Of a stretch of 64,000 bases of DNA, positions 17,122 through 26,219 are shown one piece after another. Every line of letters starts with the position of its first letter. The stretch's first letter is position 1. The translations under genes and the position numbers were made by a program. The stretch is taken from NCBI GenBank assembly GCA_016790765.1, contig JAEUMZ010000108.1:1-64000 (forward strand). The letters run 5' to 3'. The DNA is from Betaproteobacteria bacterium (GTDB taxonomy: Bacteria > Pseudomonadota > Gammaproteobacteria > Burkholderiales > Usitatibacteraceae). The notes beneath the pieces were generated by a model. It was given only the letters and a program-made list of their open reading frames with translations, was not told where the DNA came from and did not search any database.

Positions 17122-18258
17122 TCATGCCGGACCCATGCCTGTCGCATCGCCGGGCTTGGCCCGAACTGCCGCGTGGCCCAAGTCCTGCCCCGCCGCGAAC
17201 GCCAGCATGCGATCGATCGCACGTTTAGCCTTGCGGCCGACCTCGGGATCGACATGCACTTCGTTCTTGCAGGTCTCGAGAACCTCGGCAAGGTTGGCGA
17301 GGCCGTTCATGGCCATCCAGGGACAATGCGCACAGCTCTTGCACGTCGCTGAGTTGCCTGCGGTGGGCGCTTCGATGAAGTGCTTGCCCGGTGCGGCTGC
17401 CTTCATCTTGTGAAAAATGCCCTTGTCCGTGGCCACGATGAACTCGTTCGCGTCCATCGACTGTGCCGCACGGATGATCTGCGTTGTCGAACCGACGGCG
17501 TCAGCCAACTGGATGACGGCCTCGGGGGATTCGGGATGCACCAGCACCTTCGCAAGGGGGTGCCTGCGCTTGAGTTCGCCCAGTTCGGCGGCCTTGAATT
17601 CATCGTGAACGAGGCAGGATCCCTGCCACAACAGCATGTCCGCGCCCGTTTCCCGCTGGATATACCGGCCAAGATGGCGATCCGGTGCCCAAAGGATCTT
17701 CTGGCCCTGCGCGTGCAGGTGCTGCACGATCTTGAGTCCGATGGACGAGGTCACCATCCAATCGGCACGCGCCTTGACCGCGGCGCTGGTGTTGGCATAC
17801 ACCACCACGGTCCGATCGGGATGGGCATCGCAGAAGGCCGAGAACTCGTCGGGCGGGCAGCCCAGGTCGAGCGAACATTCGGCCTCGAGTTCCGGCATCA
17901 GGACGCGCTTTTCCGGATTCAGGATCTTGGCGGTCTCGCCCATGAAGCGTACGCCGCACACCACGATCGTCTTTGCCGGATGGTCGCGTCCGAACCGGGC
18001 CATCTCCAGGGAATCGGACACGCACCCCCCGGTGGACTCGGCCAGGTCCTGCAGGTCGGGATGGACATAGTAGTGCGACACCAGCACGGCATCGAGGGCT
18101 TTCAATCTTGCAGCAATGCGCGCCATCAAGGCCGTGCGTTCGGCTGGTGCAGGCTCCTGCAGCACTTTGGCCCAAGCTTCGCCCGGTGCGATTTGCGGCC
18201 TTGCGAGTTGCATGGAGGGCCGGTCGAACTCGACGCGGATCGGGGCCTGGGTTGTCAT
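17122..18258 (-). CDS. nadA: Quinolinate synthase A
   Basis: NadA condenses iminoaspartate with dihydroxyacetone phosphate to give quinolinate for NAD. The 378-residue protein is close to the E. coli type over its length. The three cysteines that hold the 4Fe-4S cluster can be placed at [15 protein letters not shown] and SCAHCPWM. Other family segments are [29 protein letters not shown] and [14 protein letters not shown]. It follows kynU by 10 bp and the two are surely co-transcribed. No nadB or nadC is seen nearby. Confidence 0.96.
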   Translation of the reverse strand: MTTQAPIRVEFDRPSMQLARPQIAPGEAWAKVLQEPAPAERTALMARIAARLKALDAVLVSHYYVHPDLQDLAESTGGCVSDSLEMARFGRDHPAKTIVVCGVRFMGETAKILNPEKRVLMPELEAECSLDLGCPPDEFSAFCDAHPDRTVVVYANTSAAVKARADWMVTSSIGLKIVQHLHAQGQKILWAPDRHLGRYIQRETGADMLLWQGSCLVHDEFKAAELGELKRRHPLAKVLVHPESPEAVIQLADAVGSTTQIIRAAQSMDANEFIVATDKGIFHKMKAAAPGKHFIEAPTAGNSATCKSCAHCPWMAMNGLANLAEVLETCKNEVHVDPEVGRKAKRAIDRMLAFAAGQDLGHAAVRAKPGDATGMGPA

Positions 18259-18268
18259 GCTCGACTCC

Positions 18269-19531
18269 TCATGTCACCGCCTGTCGAACCTGGTGCCGCC
18301 CGGCTCGCCACGCACCTGAAATCATCACCTCGCGCAGGATCATCACGGCGTCCCAGACATTGGCGTGGCGCAGGTAGAGCGGCGTGAAGCCGAAGCGCAG
18401 CAAGTCCGGCGCACGGAAATCGCCGATGACGCCGCGGTCGATGAGCGCCTGCATGATCGGCCACGCCTGCGGGTGCGAAAAAGAGAGTTGGCTGCCCCGC
18501 CGCGCAGTGTCCCTGGGCGAGATGCAGACGAAGCCGAACCCGGCGCAATGGGTCTCCATGAGGTCCCAGAACAAGCCTGACAGCGCCAGTGACTTGGCGC
18601 GCAACGCCGCCATGTCCACGCCGTCAAAAGTGGCCACACCCTCATCCAATGCGCGCAGCGCGAGAATCGACGGTGTCCCACATTGGAATCGTCCCACATG
18701 CGACGCCGGCACGTAGGCCGGGTCGAAATCGAAGGGCGCCGCGTGTCCCATCCATCCGGACAGGATCATCGGAAAGCTGGCCTGGCGTGCGCGCGCGACA
18801 TAGGCAAACGCCGGTGCGCCAGGGCCACCGTTGAGGTACTTGTATCCGCAACCAACCGCCAGTTCGGCACCGTCGCGCGCGAGGTGCAAGTCGAGCGCCC
18901 CTGCGCTGTGGCTCAAGTCCCAGACGATGTCGTGGCCGGCTGCGCGCGCGGCACGGTTCATGGCCGCCATGTCCAGCACACGCCCGCTGCGATAGTCGAC
19001 CTGGGTGAACAGTGCAACCGCGACATCCGACCCGAAGTGCGCAGCCAAATCCTCACCTTCCACCCAGCGCAATTCGACGTCGCTGCCCGCCAGGCGCGCC
19101 AGGCCCTCGGTCATGTAGAGGTCGGTCGGGAAATTGCCTTTCTCGGAGAGGATGACCTTCCGCGCCGGGTCTTGAAGGCGTGCGGCGCTGTAGGCGCCGG
19201 CCACCAGCTTGAAGAGGTTGATCGACGTCGAATCGCAGGCAATGACCTCATCGGACTGGACACCGATCAATCGCGCGATCCGCCGGCCCGTCTCCACCGC
19301 AAGTGCAATCCATCCCGCCTGGTTCCACGACCGGATCAGGCCGTTTCCCCATTCCCCGGTCACGGTGCGCGCCATCACTTGCGCAGTGGTCCGCGGCAAG
19401 GCACCCAGCGAATTGCCGTCGAGGTAAACCAGTCCTTCCGGCAACTCGAAGCGCGCGCGCGCAAAGGCCAGCGGGTCGTTCCGGTCGAGTGCTTCGCAAT
19501 GCGCGCGGGAAATCCGGGTCGCTGGGCTCAT
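18269..19531 (-). CDS. kynU: Kynureninase
   Basis: The protein is a PLP enzyme of the aminotransferase class V fold that cleaves kynurenine to anthranilate and alanine, or 3-hydroxykynurenine to 3-hydroxyanthranilate. The start at 19531 gives 420 residues. Family features are [35 protein letters not shown] and the PLP lysine in [16 protein letters not shown]. The gene is directly upstream of nadA rather than with kynA and kynB, which are absent here. This placement suggests a link with NAD supply, or with anthranilate formation. It diverges from the methyltransferase gene with 35 bp between starts. Confidence 0.94.
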   Translation of the reverse strand: MSPATRISRAHCEALDRNDPLAFARARFELPEGLVYLDGNSLGALPRTTAQVMARTVTGEWGNGLIRSWNQAGWIALAVETGRRIARLIGVQSDEVIACDSTSINLFKLVAGAYSAARLQDPARKVILSEKGNFPTDLYMTEGLARLAGSDVELRWVEGEDLAAHFGSDVAVALFTQVDYRSGRVLDMAAMNRAARAAGHDIVWDLSHSAGALDLHLARDGAELAVGCGYKYLNGGPGAPAFAYVARARQASFPMILSGWMGHAAPFDFDPAYVPASHVGRFQCGTPSILALRALDEGVATFDGVDMAALRAKSLALSGLFWDLMETHCAGFGFVCISPRDTARRGSQLSFSHPQAWPIMQALIDRGVIGDFRAPDLLRFGFTPLYLRHANVWDAVMILREVMISGAWRAGRHQVRQAVT

Positions 19532-19566
19532 GCGCGGATTATCGCAGAGGCGCACTATCATTCGGC

Positions 19567-20160
19567 ATGGAAAACCAGGGCGAGTGTTGCCACCACGGCG
19601 TCGACGAACCATCGGAATGGGTGGTCAAAGCTGCGCAGCTGATCCCTTCGGGCGCATCCGCGTTGGACCTCGCGTGCGGCGGATTGCGGCATGCCCGCTT
19701 CCTGGCCTCACGCGGGTGCACGGTTGTTGCTGTCGATTGCCGCCCGCGGCCGGCGGCCGCTGCCTTTGGCCCGTGGACCGAGCGCATTGAGTACCGGCAA
19801 ACCGACCTTGAAGACGGATCCTGGCCCTTGGGCGAGGAGGCGTTTGACGCGATCGTCGTCACCAACTACCTGCACCGGCCCCTGTACCCGTACATTGCGG
19901 CGGCCCTGCGACCGGGGGGCCTGCTGGCCTACGAGACATTTGCCGTCGGAAACGAGGCTTATGGCCGCCCGATGCGGCCGGAGTTCCTTTTGCGGCCCGG
20001 TGAGTTGGCCAAAGCGTTTGCCGTTACCCTGGATGTCCTTGCGCACGAGCAAGTGCACGTCCAGGTCCCACGACCCGCGGTGGTCCAGCGGTTGTTGGCG
20101 AGGCGCGTGGCGTTCAATGCGCCAATGGGCGGACACGGGCGGGAACATGTTCGATGTTAA
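19567..20160 (+). CDS. Class I SAM-dependent methyltransferase
   Basis: The product has 197 residues with the Rossmann-type SAM fold: motif I is ALDLACGGLRHARFLA, the acidic end of strand 2 is VVAVDCR, and FDAIVVTNYLHRPL is the usual motif after the third strand. The C-terminal part has LRPGGLLAYETFA, typical of small-molecule methyltransferases of the YcgJ/TehB type. The start at 19567 gives a compact domain. It lies 77 bp ahead of dapA, an order seen in other betaproteobacteria. The substrate is unknown. Confidence 0.85.
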   Translation: MENQGECCHHGVDEPSEWVVKAAQLIPSGASALDLACGGLRHARFLASRGCTVVAVDCRPRPAAAAFGPWTERIEYRQTDLEDGSWPLGEEAFDAIVVTNYLHRPLYPYIAAALRPGGLLAYETFAVGNEAYGRPMRPEFLLRPGELAKAFAVTLDVLAHEQVHVQVPRPAVVQRLLARRVAFNAPMGGHGREHVRC

Positions 20161-20237
20161 AATGTCAGATTGCAATTCCGTGATGTTTGCGGCAATTGCA
20201 AACGCCCCCTCCACGGACCGAACCGGCACTGTTTCCC

Positions 20238-21134
20238 ATGCTCAAAGGCAGTCTTGTCGCAATCGTCACGCCGATGCACGCCAACGGCGACTTGGACATT
20301 GCACGATTGAAGTCGTTGATCGACTGGCATATCGCCGAGGGAACCGATGGCATCGTCGTGGTCGGGACCACGGGCGAATCGCCGACCGTGGACATGGACG
20401 AGCACTGTGCCCTGATCCAGGCTGCCGTGGAACACACGGCCAAGCGCGTGCCGGTCATCGCCGGCACCGGCGGCAATTCCACGCGGGAGGCCATTTTCCT
20501 GGCCGATTTCGCGCGCCGGGCCGGCGCGGACTACTCGCTTTCGGTAGTGCCGTATTACAACAAGCCCACGCAAGAAGGCATGTATCGCCATTTCCGGGCC
20601 ATCGCGGAAGCTGTCGACCTGCCGATGATCCTCTACAACGTGCCCGGTCGCACGGTGGCGGACATGCACAACGACACCGTGCTTCGATTGGCTGCGATCC
20701 CGAACATTGTCGGCATCAAGGACGCCACGGGAAACTTGGCACGCGGCGCCGACTTGATTGCGCGAGCACCGGCGGCATTTACCATTTTGTCCGGTGACGA
20801 TGCGACCACGCTGGCCCTGATCTTCATGGGCGCCCACGGCACGATATCCGTGACGGCCAATGTGGCGCCCAAGGCCATGCATGAAATGTGCAAGGCGGGC
20901 CTTGCGGGCGAAAGAGAGACCGCGATTTCGATCAACAACCGGTTGCAGGGATTGCACGACAAGTTGTTCCTGGAAGCCAACCCGATCCCCGTCAAATGGG
21001 CGTTGCAGCAAATGGGCCGGATCGATTCCGGCATCCGCCTGCCGCTCACGCCCTTCGATGCCAAGTTCCACCCGCAGCTCAAGGAGGCCCTGCAAAGTGC
21101 AGGGGTGCTCCAAGTCATGAAGGAAGCCGCCTAA
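20238..21134 (+). CDS. dapA: 4-hydroxy-tetrahydrodipicolinate synthase
   Basis: DapA condenses pyruvate and aspartate semialdehyde, the first committed step to lysine and diaminopimelate. The start at 20238 gives 298 residues beginning [13 protein letters not shown]. The Schiff-base lysine is in GIKDATG, the catalytic tyrosine in YNVPGRT and the pyruvate-binding threonines in GTTGES. Length and motifs are complete. The stop TAA is followed directly by the ATG of bamC with no gap, matching the old name dapX for bamC. Confidence 0.97.
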   Translation: MLKGSLVAIVTPMHANGDLDIARLKSLIDWHIAEGTDGIVVVGTTGESPTVDMDEHCALIQAAVEHTAKRVPVIAGTGGNSTREAIFLADFARRAGADYSLSVVPYYNKPTQEGMYRHFRAIAEAVDLPMILYNVPGRTVADMHNDTVLRLAAIPNIVGIKDATGNLARGADLIARAPAAFTILSGDDATTLALIFMGAHGTISVTANVAPKAMHEMCKAGLAGERETAISINNRLQGLHDKLFLEANPIPVKWALQQMGRIDSGIRLPLTPFDAKFHPQLKEALQSAGVLQVMKEAA

Positions 21135-22238
21135 ATGCAGTCACGTCTCCCATTTGCGTTTGCCGCCTTGCTGGCGCTAGTACTTGCCGGTTGCGGCACC
21201 ACCAAGGGGCCGGACTACCGGTCACAGGGCGGAAAGATTCCATCGCTGGAAGTGCCGCCGGACCTGACCTCGCCGGTGTCCGATGACCGTTTCCTGATCC
21301 CGGATACGAAGGGCACCACCTATTCGGCCTATACGCGCGATCGCTCTGGCGCGCCCGCCACCTCTGGCGGGCTGCTGCCGCGCGTGGAGGGCATGCGTGT
21401 CGAGCGTTCGGGGGACCAGCGTTACCTGGTGGTCAAAGGCACGGCCGACAAGCTGTGGCCGGTCATCAAGGAGTTCTGGACAGAGATGGGCTTTGTGATC
21501 CGCCGCGAGGTGCCGGAAGCCGGCGTCATGGAGACCGATTGGGCGGAAAACCGCAGCAAGCTGCCCCAGGACATCGTGTCGCGGACGGTGGGCCGTGTCT
21601 TCGAGAAGCTCTACGATACCGGGTTTCGCGACAAATTCCGTACCCGCTTGGAAACCGGCACAGAGGCGGGCGCGGTGGAGATTTATGTCAGCCATCGCGG
21701 CGTCGAAGAGGTTTACAGCCAAGCCGACAAGAGCAGCACGGTCTGGCAGCCCCGCGCAACAGACCGTGACCTTGAGGCCGAGATGCTGGCGCGCCTGATG
21801 GTGCGCCTCGGCGCAGCCAATGCGGACAAGGCCGGTGTGGCGGCAGCGGGAGCCAACGCCCCGGCGCGCGCGCAGTTTGACAAGGACAAGGGCGGCCCGC
21901 TGCGGATCGCGGAGCCCTTTGACCGCGCCTGGCGCCGGGTGGGACTGGCCCTGGATCGGGTCGGGTTCACGGTCGAGGACCGCGATCGCTCCAAGGGCGT
22001 GTACTTCGTGCGCTACATCGACCCGGAAGCCGAATTGAAAACCGGGGACAACAAAGGCTTTCTGGACCGGCTGAAGTTCTGGAAGAAGGATGAGCCTGCA
22101 ACCAAACCGCAATACCGGGTCCTGGTGCGCGAATCAGCCGGCGTCAGCGAAATCGACGTCCAAGGTTCGGACGGCAAGGCCGAAACCAGTGGTACAGGCA
22201 AAAGGATCCTCGCCCTCCTGCACGAACAGTTGCGCTGA
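21135..22238 (+). CDS. bamC: Outer membrane assembly lipoprotein BamC
   Basis: BamC is an accessory lipoprotein of the BAM complex that folds beta-barrel proteins into the outer membrane. The 367-residue sequence has a lipoprotein signal with lipobox LAGC at about residues 17-20, then a low-structure segment with the conserved IPSLEVPPDLTSP that binds BamD, and two helix-grip domains. Typical words are LEVPPDL, WPVIKEFWTEMGF and VYFVRYIDPE. It starts on the base after dapA's stop. The two TonB-dependent receptors in this window are the type of client it helps assemble. Confidence 0.93.
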   Translation: MQSRLPFAFAALLALVLAGCGTTKGPDYRSQGGKIPSLEVPPDLTSPVSDDRFLIPDTKGTTYSAYTRDRSGAPATSGGLLPRVEGMRVERSGDQRYLVVKGTADKLWPVIKEFWTEMGFVIRREVPEAGVMETDWAENRSKLPQDIVSRTVGRVFEKLYDTGFRDKFRTRLETGTEAGAVEIYVSHRGVEEVYSQADKSSTVWQPRATDRDLEAEMLARLMVRLGAANADKAGVAAAGANAPARAQFDKDKGGPLRIAEPFDRAWRRVGLALDRVGFTVEDRDRSKGVYFVRYIDPEAELKTGDNKGFLDRLKFWKKDEPATKPQYRVLVRESAGVSEIDVQGSDGKAETSGTGKRILALLHEQLR

Positions 22239-22258
22239 CGGGCCGCAGGAAGCCCGCC

Positions 22259-23029
22259 ATGGGCTTGCGCTTTTGCTCGCTGGGGAGCGGCAGTGAAGGC
22301 AACGCGCTGATCGTCGAGTCTGGTGGCTGTGTGGCCATGCTCGACTGCGGTTTCGGCATTGCGGAAACCGAGCGACGATTGGCGCGTGCGGGCCTGCAGC
22401 CCGGTCATCTCACAGCGCTGGTCGTGACGCACGAGCACAGCGATCACCTGGGCGGAGTGGCACGATTCGCGCGCAAGCACAGGCTGCCGGTGTGGCTCAC
22501 GCAAGGCACCGCGCGATTCGTCGATCCGCAGTCCATCCCCGCGGAATCGTTGCGGATCATCGACCCGGCGGTCCCATTCGCGATCGGGGGCATCGAGGTT
22601 CGACCGTTCAAGGTGCCGCACGATGCCGCGGAACCGGTGCAGTTTGTCTTTTCAGATGGTGATGCGCGCCTGGGGGTGATGACCGATACCGGGACGCTGA
22701 CAGCACAGATTGAAGAGGCGCTCACCGGTTGCGAGGCACTGGTCCTCGAGTGCAATCATGATCTCGACATGCTCATGGCGGGCCCCTACCCGGATCGGCT
22801 CAAAAAGCGCGTCGCGGGCAAGTTTGGGCACCTGGACAACCTCACATCAGCCTCGCTGCTGCGAAACATTGACTGCACGCGCCTCGAGCACATCGTGGCC
22901 GCGCACCTGTCGAAGACCAACAACCGGCCGATGCTGGCCCGCGAGGCGCTGGCGGGCGCGCTGCGATGCGCGCCGGACTGGATTGGCGTTGCGGGACAGG
23001 AGGCTGGATTCGCGTGGCGGTCGATTTGA
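22259..23029 (+). CDS. Metallo-beta-lactamase fold hydrolase (YycJ/WalJ-like)
   Basis: The 256-residue protein begins MGLRFCSLGSGSEGNALIVE, a start seen in the YycJ/WalJ group of MBL hydrolases. The metal motif HEHSDHLGG is present, with further ligands likely at H in VPHDAAE, D in MTDTG and H in the C-terminal AAHLSKTNN. Members are thought to be nucleases or phosphodiesterases acting on nucleic acid, but the substrate here is unproven. It lies 20 bp after bamC and likely shares its transcript. Confidence 0.87.
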   Translation: MGLRFCSLGSGSEGNALIVESGGCVAMLDCGFGIAETERRLARAGLQPGHLTALVVTHEHSDHLGGVARFARKHRLPVWLTQGTARFVDPQSIPAESLRIIDPAVPFAIGGIEVRPFKVPHDAAEPVQFVFSDGDARLGVMTDTGTLTAQIEEALTGCEALVLECNHDLDMLMAGPYPDRLKKRVAGKFGHLDNLTSASLLRNIDCTRLEHIVAAHLSKTNNRPMLAREALAGALRCAPDWIGVAGQEAGFAWRSI

Positions 23030-23210
23030 CCGCGATGCACGCGTCCCGTGGACGTGGGTTGCAGTCGACGAATGTCCGGACGGTATGAGCTTGCCGCCGA
23101 CTACGCGCGCCAGAAACCGGGACATGATGAGCGCTTGAAGGCGCAGGTTGGTCGCGTACTTTCCGTTTGACGGGAGCCTTGCAAGGCAGGACACCGGAAT
23201 GCAGGTGAAA

Positions 23211-23239
23211 AAAAACGCCGGTCAATGACCGGCGTTTTT
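23211..23239 (-). terminator. Rho-independent terminator
   Basis: A perfect stem ACGCCGGTCA / TGACCGGCGT with a short loop, flanked by an A-tract on one side and TTTTT on the other. It closes the small lipoprotein gene on the minus strand, 18 bp past its stop, and could also stop transcripts from bamC-MBL on the plus strand. Confidence 0.88.
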
Positions 23240-23257
23240 CCTGGGCGAAACGCAGAA

Positions 23258-23647
23258 TTACTTCTTCGGGGCTTCCTTGGCCGGAGCAGCAGGAGCGGCG
23301 GCCGGAGCGGCAGCTTTTGCAGCGTCCTTGGCCGCCTCGACCGCCTTGCCAGCCGCGTCCTTGGCAGCGCCGACCGCGGCGGTACCCGCAGCTGCAGCAG
23401 CGTCCTTGGTGACGGCAGCGGCATCTTTTCCAGCCTCAACAGCCTTGCCGGCGGCGTCCTTGCCGGCTTCGACTGCGGCGGCACCAGCGGCCTTGGCAGC
23501 GTCGGTCACGGCAGCAGCAGCGTCGGTGGCGACCTTCGGTGCCTCAACCTTCGGCGCGGGGGCTGCGGCCGGGGTTGCTTTCGGTTCTTCCTTTGCGCAG
23601 GCGGCGAGGCCGGCGGCAACGATTGCAGCGAGTACGATCTTGTTCAT
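23258..23647 (-). CDS. Alanine/lysine-rich LEA-like lipoprotein
   Basis: The start at 23647 (MNKIVLAAIVAAGLAACAKEE) gives 129 residues with a clear lipobox LAAC, so the mature protein is lipid-anchored at Cys 18 or so. The rest is almost wholly Ala, Lys, Asp, Val, Thr, Gly and Pro. Eleven-residue-like amphipathic repeats such as KDAAGKAVEAGKDAA recur several times, then the protein ends in an Ala/Pro-Lys tail. This composition resembles LEA group 3-like stress proteins or Lpp-like helical lipoproteins. AT-rich DNA of about 100 bp upstream suggests its own promoter. The role is unknown; desiccation or envelope stress protection is speculative. Confidence 0.8.
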   Translation of the reverse strand: MNKIVLAAIVAAGLAACAKEEPKATPAAAPAPKVEAPKVATDAAAAVTDAAKAAGAAAVEAGKDAAGKAVEAGKDAAAVTKDAAAAAGTAAVGAAKDAAGKAVEAAKDAAKAAAPAAAPAAPAKEAPKK

Positions 23648-23837
23648 TTCAGCAATTCCTTGGAGAAAAATTTGATCAAATTTAGGACGGCGAAGCGTGA
23701 ATGCGGCCCACCTGCGGGCATTGCACCCGCCGATGAATCTGCACAACCCTATCGACCGACCTGAAAGTATATCAGCGTGGTGCTGCAATGCACAATCCGA
23801 CGTCGTCCCATTTCCAGTGACCTGCCATCGGAGAGTC

Positions 23838-24332
23838 TCATAGGCCCAGGCTGGTGCCGGTCACCGCCAACTCGGAAGATTCGAGGATGTCCTGGAAGCG
23901 TTCGTGCCGCGGCTGGGTGTCCTTCGCATTGTTCAAGGTCAGCACGGATCGCGGATGATCGATGTGCAGCTTGTGCCAAAACGAATGCCCGTCGGCGATG
24001 ACCAGGGGGTCATGTGCTTCCCGTGCCGGGCCCACCGTGCGATGAATTGAAACCTGACCCGAGAATTGCCCGAGCAGCGCAACCAGCCGGGGCAGCTCCG
24101 ACTCGATCGCCCGCACGTCGTGCAGCACGATGCTGACCCGGCAGTGCCTGCGGCCGAGCAGGAAACGCCGCAACGTGTCGATGCGATCCTGCGCGCCAAA
24201 CCCGCGTTCGCGCAAGCGCGCCGGGTTCTCATCGAAAACGCCGATGGATTGCGACGCCGCGGCAATCACGGCATCGATGGCCTGCAAGGCCTCGGCGTGT
24301 GTCTCCAGCAAGCGATATACGGTTTCATTCAT
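23838..24332 (-). CDS. Conserved protein, DUF7931-like
   Basis: The 164-residue product begins MNETVYRLLETHAEALQAID. It has an IGVFDENPARLRERGF segment, a VSIVLHDVRAIESELPRL strand-helix, and a late HSFWHKLHIDHPRS segment. It looks like the small domain called DUF7931 in betaproteobacteria, which has a degenerate phospholipase D-like look; the identification is from memory. It overlaps the end of the RoxA-like gene by eight bases, so the two are translationally coupled and may work together. Its 3' neighbour on the same strand is 190 bp away. Confidence 0.62.
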   Translation of the reverse strand: MNETVYRLLETHAEALQAIDAVIAAASQSIGVFDENPARLRERGFGAQDRIDTLRRFLLGRRHCRVSIVLHDVRAIESELPRLVALLGQFSGQVSIHRTVGPAREAHDPLVIADGHSFWHKLHIDHPRSVLTLNNAKDTQPRHERFQDILESSELAVTGTSLGL

Positions 24333-25521
24333 CAAGGGCCTCCCCGGCAGGCGGCAGCAACTCAAGCGCGCCCGTTGCGTGCATTTCGTGGAGCGTACGG
24401 CAAAGCGAGGGCCCAAACGCAATGCGTCCCGGTGCCCGTCCACGTTGGGCGCCGGGAAGCACCCGTGTGTCCGCCAGCCTCTGCAGGGCATCGGCATCAG
24501 CGGCGCGGACCGGCAGGGGGCCACCATTGACAAAAAACCCCTTGCCACACCGCAACAGGCGCGTGGCCAGCGTCAGCCGCACGCCGCGTGTCTTGGCAGC
24601 CCGCGCGAAAGCGAACGCCGTCATGGCCGATTCCGGCGTGTCAAACACGACATGCGGCTTGGGTGTCGTGAGGAAACAACCCAGGTCGTGCAGCATCAGG
24701 TGCCGGCTGCGCGCGGCGCTTGATGCGTCACTCATCGCCTTGACGAGTGAAGCCTGCATTGCCGGGCTGACCGTCCCGGGATGTACGCTGGGCAGGATTC
24801 CGGGGTCGCGATATTGGCCGTCGATGCTCAGCGCATCGCGGCGAGCGTCAAGATGGAACTCCACCACCTCCTGAAAACGCGGGGCGCGAAAACCGATCGA
24901 CCACGTGACGCATTCATCGATCGCAATGCCGTGATGGGCGACCTGCGGCGGCAGGTACAGCATGTCGCCCTTTTCGAGGACGTACTCCTCCTCGGCACGG
25001 AAGCGCTTGAGGATCTTGAGCGGCAGTCCGGGTGCCAGCGCCAAGTCCTCCTGTCGGGAAATGCGCCAGCGCCGCCTGCCGGTTCCCTGCAGGAGGAAGA
25101 CGTCGTAGGAGTCCACGTGCGGGCCCACGCCGCCGCCCTTCGACGCGATGCTGACCATCAGGTCGTCGATGCGCGCGCTGGACAGGAAGTTGAATCGCGC
25201 GAGCAGGTCGTGTGCCTCGTACGAGTGGTGCTGAACGTCCTGCACCAGCACGGTCCACGGCACGTTCCCGCGCATGAGTCCTGCAAGGCGCCGTGCGCGA
25301 ATGGGACCGTGCTCAAGGGTCCACTGCCGGCCGTAGCGCACGACGAGCCGGCTCAGGGCTTCCTCACGCGCAGCCAGCTCACGAACTTCGCGCGCCGTGA
25401 TCGGCTCCTCGAAGTCGGGAATTGCGCCGCGCACCAGCAGCGGTTTTTGCTGCCAGTAGTCGCGCAGGAACTCGCGCGCGGTAAGGCCGCCCAGCAGGGT
25501 GGAGGTCGCATTGTGCGCCAT
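24325..25521 (-). CDS. Cupin/JmjC-type ribosomal protein oxygenase (RoxA/YcfD-like)
   Basis: The 398-residue protein fits the RoxA (YcfD) family of Fe(II)/2-oxoglutarate oxygenases, which hydroxylate an arginine of ribosomal protein L16 in E. coli. The iron triad is seen as H and D in GPHVDSYDVFLLQ and the distal H in PPQVAHHGIA. The N-terminal REFLRDYWQQKPLLVRGA and C-terminal winged-helix-like part (LRCGKGFFVNGG) also fit. The start at 25521 is the only suitable ATG. It diverges from the peroxiredoxin gene. L16 as target is inferred from family. Confidence 0.85.
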   Translation of the reverse strand: MAHNATSTLLGGLTAREFLRDYWQQKPLLVRGAIPDFEEPITAREVRELAAREEALSRLVVRYGRQWTLEHGPIRARRLAGLMRGNVPWTVLVQDVQHHSYEAHDLLARFNFLSSARIDDLMVSIASKGGGVGPHVDSYDVFLLQGTGRRRWRISRQEDLALAPGLPLKILKRFRAEEEYVLEKGDMLYLPPQVAHHGIAIDECVTWSIGFRAPRFQEVVEFHLDARRDALSIDGQYRDPGILPSVHPGTVSPAMQASLVKAMSDASSAARSRHLMLHDLGCFLTTPKPHVVFDTPESAMTAFAFARAAKTRGVRLTLATRLLRCGKGFFVNGGPLPVRAADADALQRLADTRVLPGAQRGRAPGRIAFGPSLCRTLHEMHATGALELLPPAGEALDE

Positions 25522-25565
25522 GGAAGTTCGTGAGGCTGGAGGTGAAGAATCGGCCTGCCGGCCGC

Positions 25566-25596
25566 TTGCATTGCGAAAAAAAATATGCGCTAGAAT
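25566..25596 (+). promoter_or_regulatory. Possible sigma-70 promoter of the peroxiredoxin gene
   Basis: TTGCAT at 25566 and TAGAAT at 25591 are separated by 19 bp, with an A-tract between them. The spacing is slightly long. Transcription would start near 25603, about 50 nt before the chosen start codon. Confidence 0.4.
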
Positions 25597-25652
25597 CGGC
25601 CCAACTTCGCTGCACCGTGTTTCATCGCATCACTTTTGTGGAGCGCATGGCA

Positions 25653-26126
25653 ATGTTGCAAGTTGGCTCGATGGCCCCGGCGTTCGAGTTGCCCGATGCA
25701 AGCATGGAAATGATCCAGCTTTCCAGCTTTCGCGGCAAGAAGAATGTCGTGTTGTACTTCTATCCGCGCGACGGCACGCCCGGCTGCACGTTGGAAGCCA
25801 TCGATTTTTCCGATCATGAGGATTCTTTCTCGGAATGCGACACGGTGGTGTTCGGCGTTTCGCGCGACGACTGCCTGGTGCACGAGGAATTCCGCGACAA
25901 GCATGGCATTTCACTGCAGTTGCTGTCGGATGCCGAATGCGAAGTCATGCGCAAGTACGAGGTGATGACCGAGATGGACCACAACGGGCAGTCGCGTGCC
26001 TGCGTCCATCGCATGACCTTCGTGATCGACAAGAAGGGCAAGGTCAGGTTCATCCTGCGCGACCTCAACCCCAAGCAGCACGCCAGTGAAGTGCTCAAGC
26101 TGGTGCGACAACTGCACGGGCATTGA
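25653..26126 (+). CDS. bcp: PrxQ/Bcp-type peroxiredoxin lacking the usual resolving cysteine
   Basis: The enzyme reduces hydrogen peroxide and organic peroxides through a peroxidatic cysteine. The start at 25653 is preferred over ATG 25647 because GGAG lies nine bases upstream of it rather than three; it gives 157 residues. The active site GTPGCTLEAIDF has the peroxidatic Cys 45, but position 50, which is cysteine in many PrxQ proteins, is isoleucine. Cysteines 62 and 74 remain as possible partners. The rest (FYPRDGTPGC, VVFGVSRDD) is standard. It diverges from the RoxA-like gene. Confidence 0.9.
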   Translation: MLQVGSMAPAFELPDASMEMIQLSSFRGKKNVVLYFYPRDGTPGCTLEAIDFSDHEDSFSECDTVVFGVSRDDCLVHEEFRDKHGISLQLLSDAECEVMRKYEVMTEMDHNGQSRACVHRMTFVIDKKGKVRFILRDLNPKQHASEVLKLVRQLHGH

Positions 26127-26219
26127 GCGACGGTCTGCGGCCGGCCAACCGAAAGGCACGCAGGGCGGCAGCGGGGTCACCAGATTGGCCCGGCCCGCAC
26201 ATCCCGTCACGGGTGATCC

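Noticed and set aside
20140-20237. AT-rich word TTAAAAT before dapA as promoter
   Set aside because: No -35 element is found at a proper distance, so it was not listed.
22847-23194. A 115-residue minus-strand frame at the end of the MBL hydrolase gene
   Set aside because: It is mostly antisense to a well-supported gene, has no ribosome binding site and no recognisable motif.
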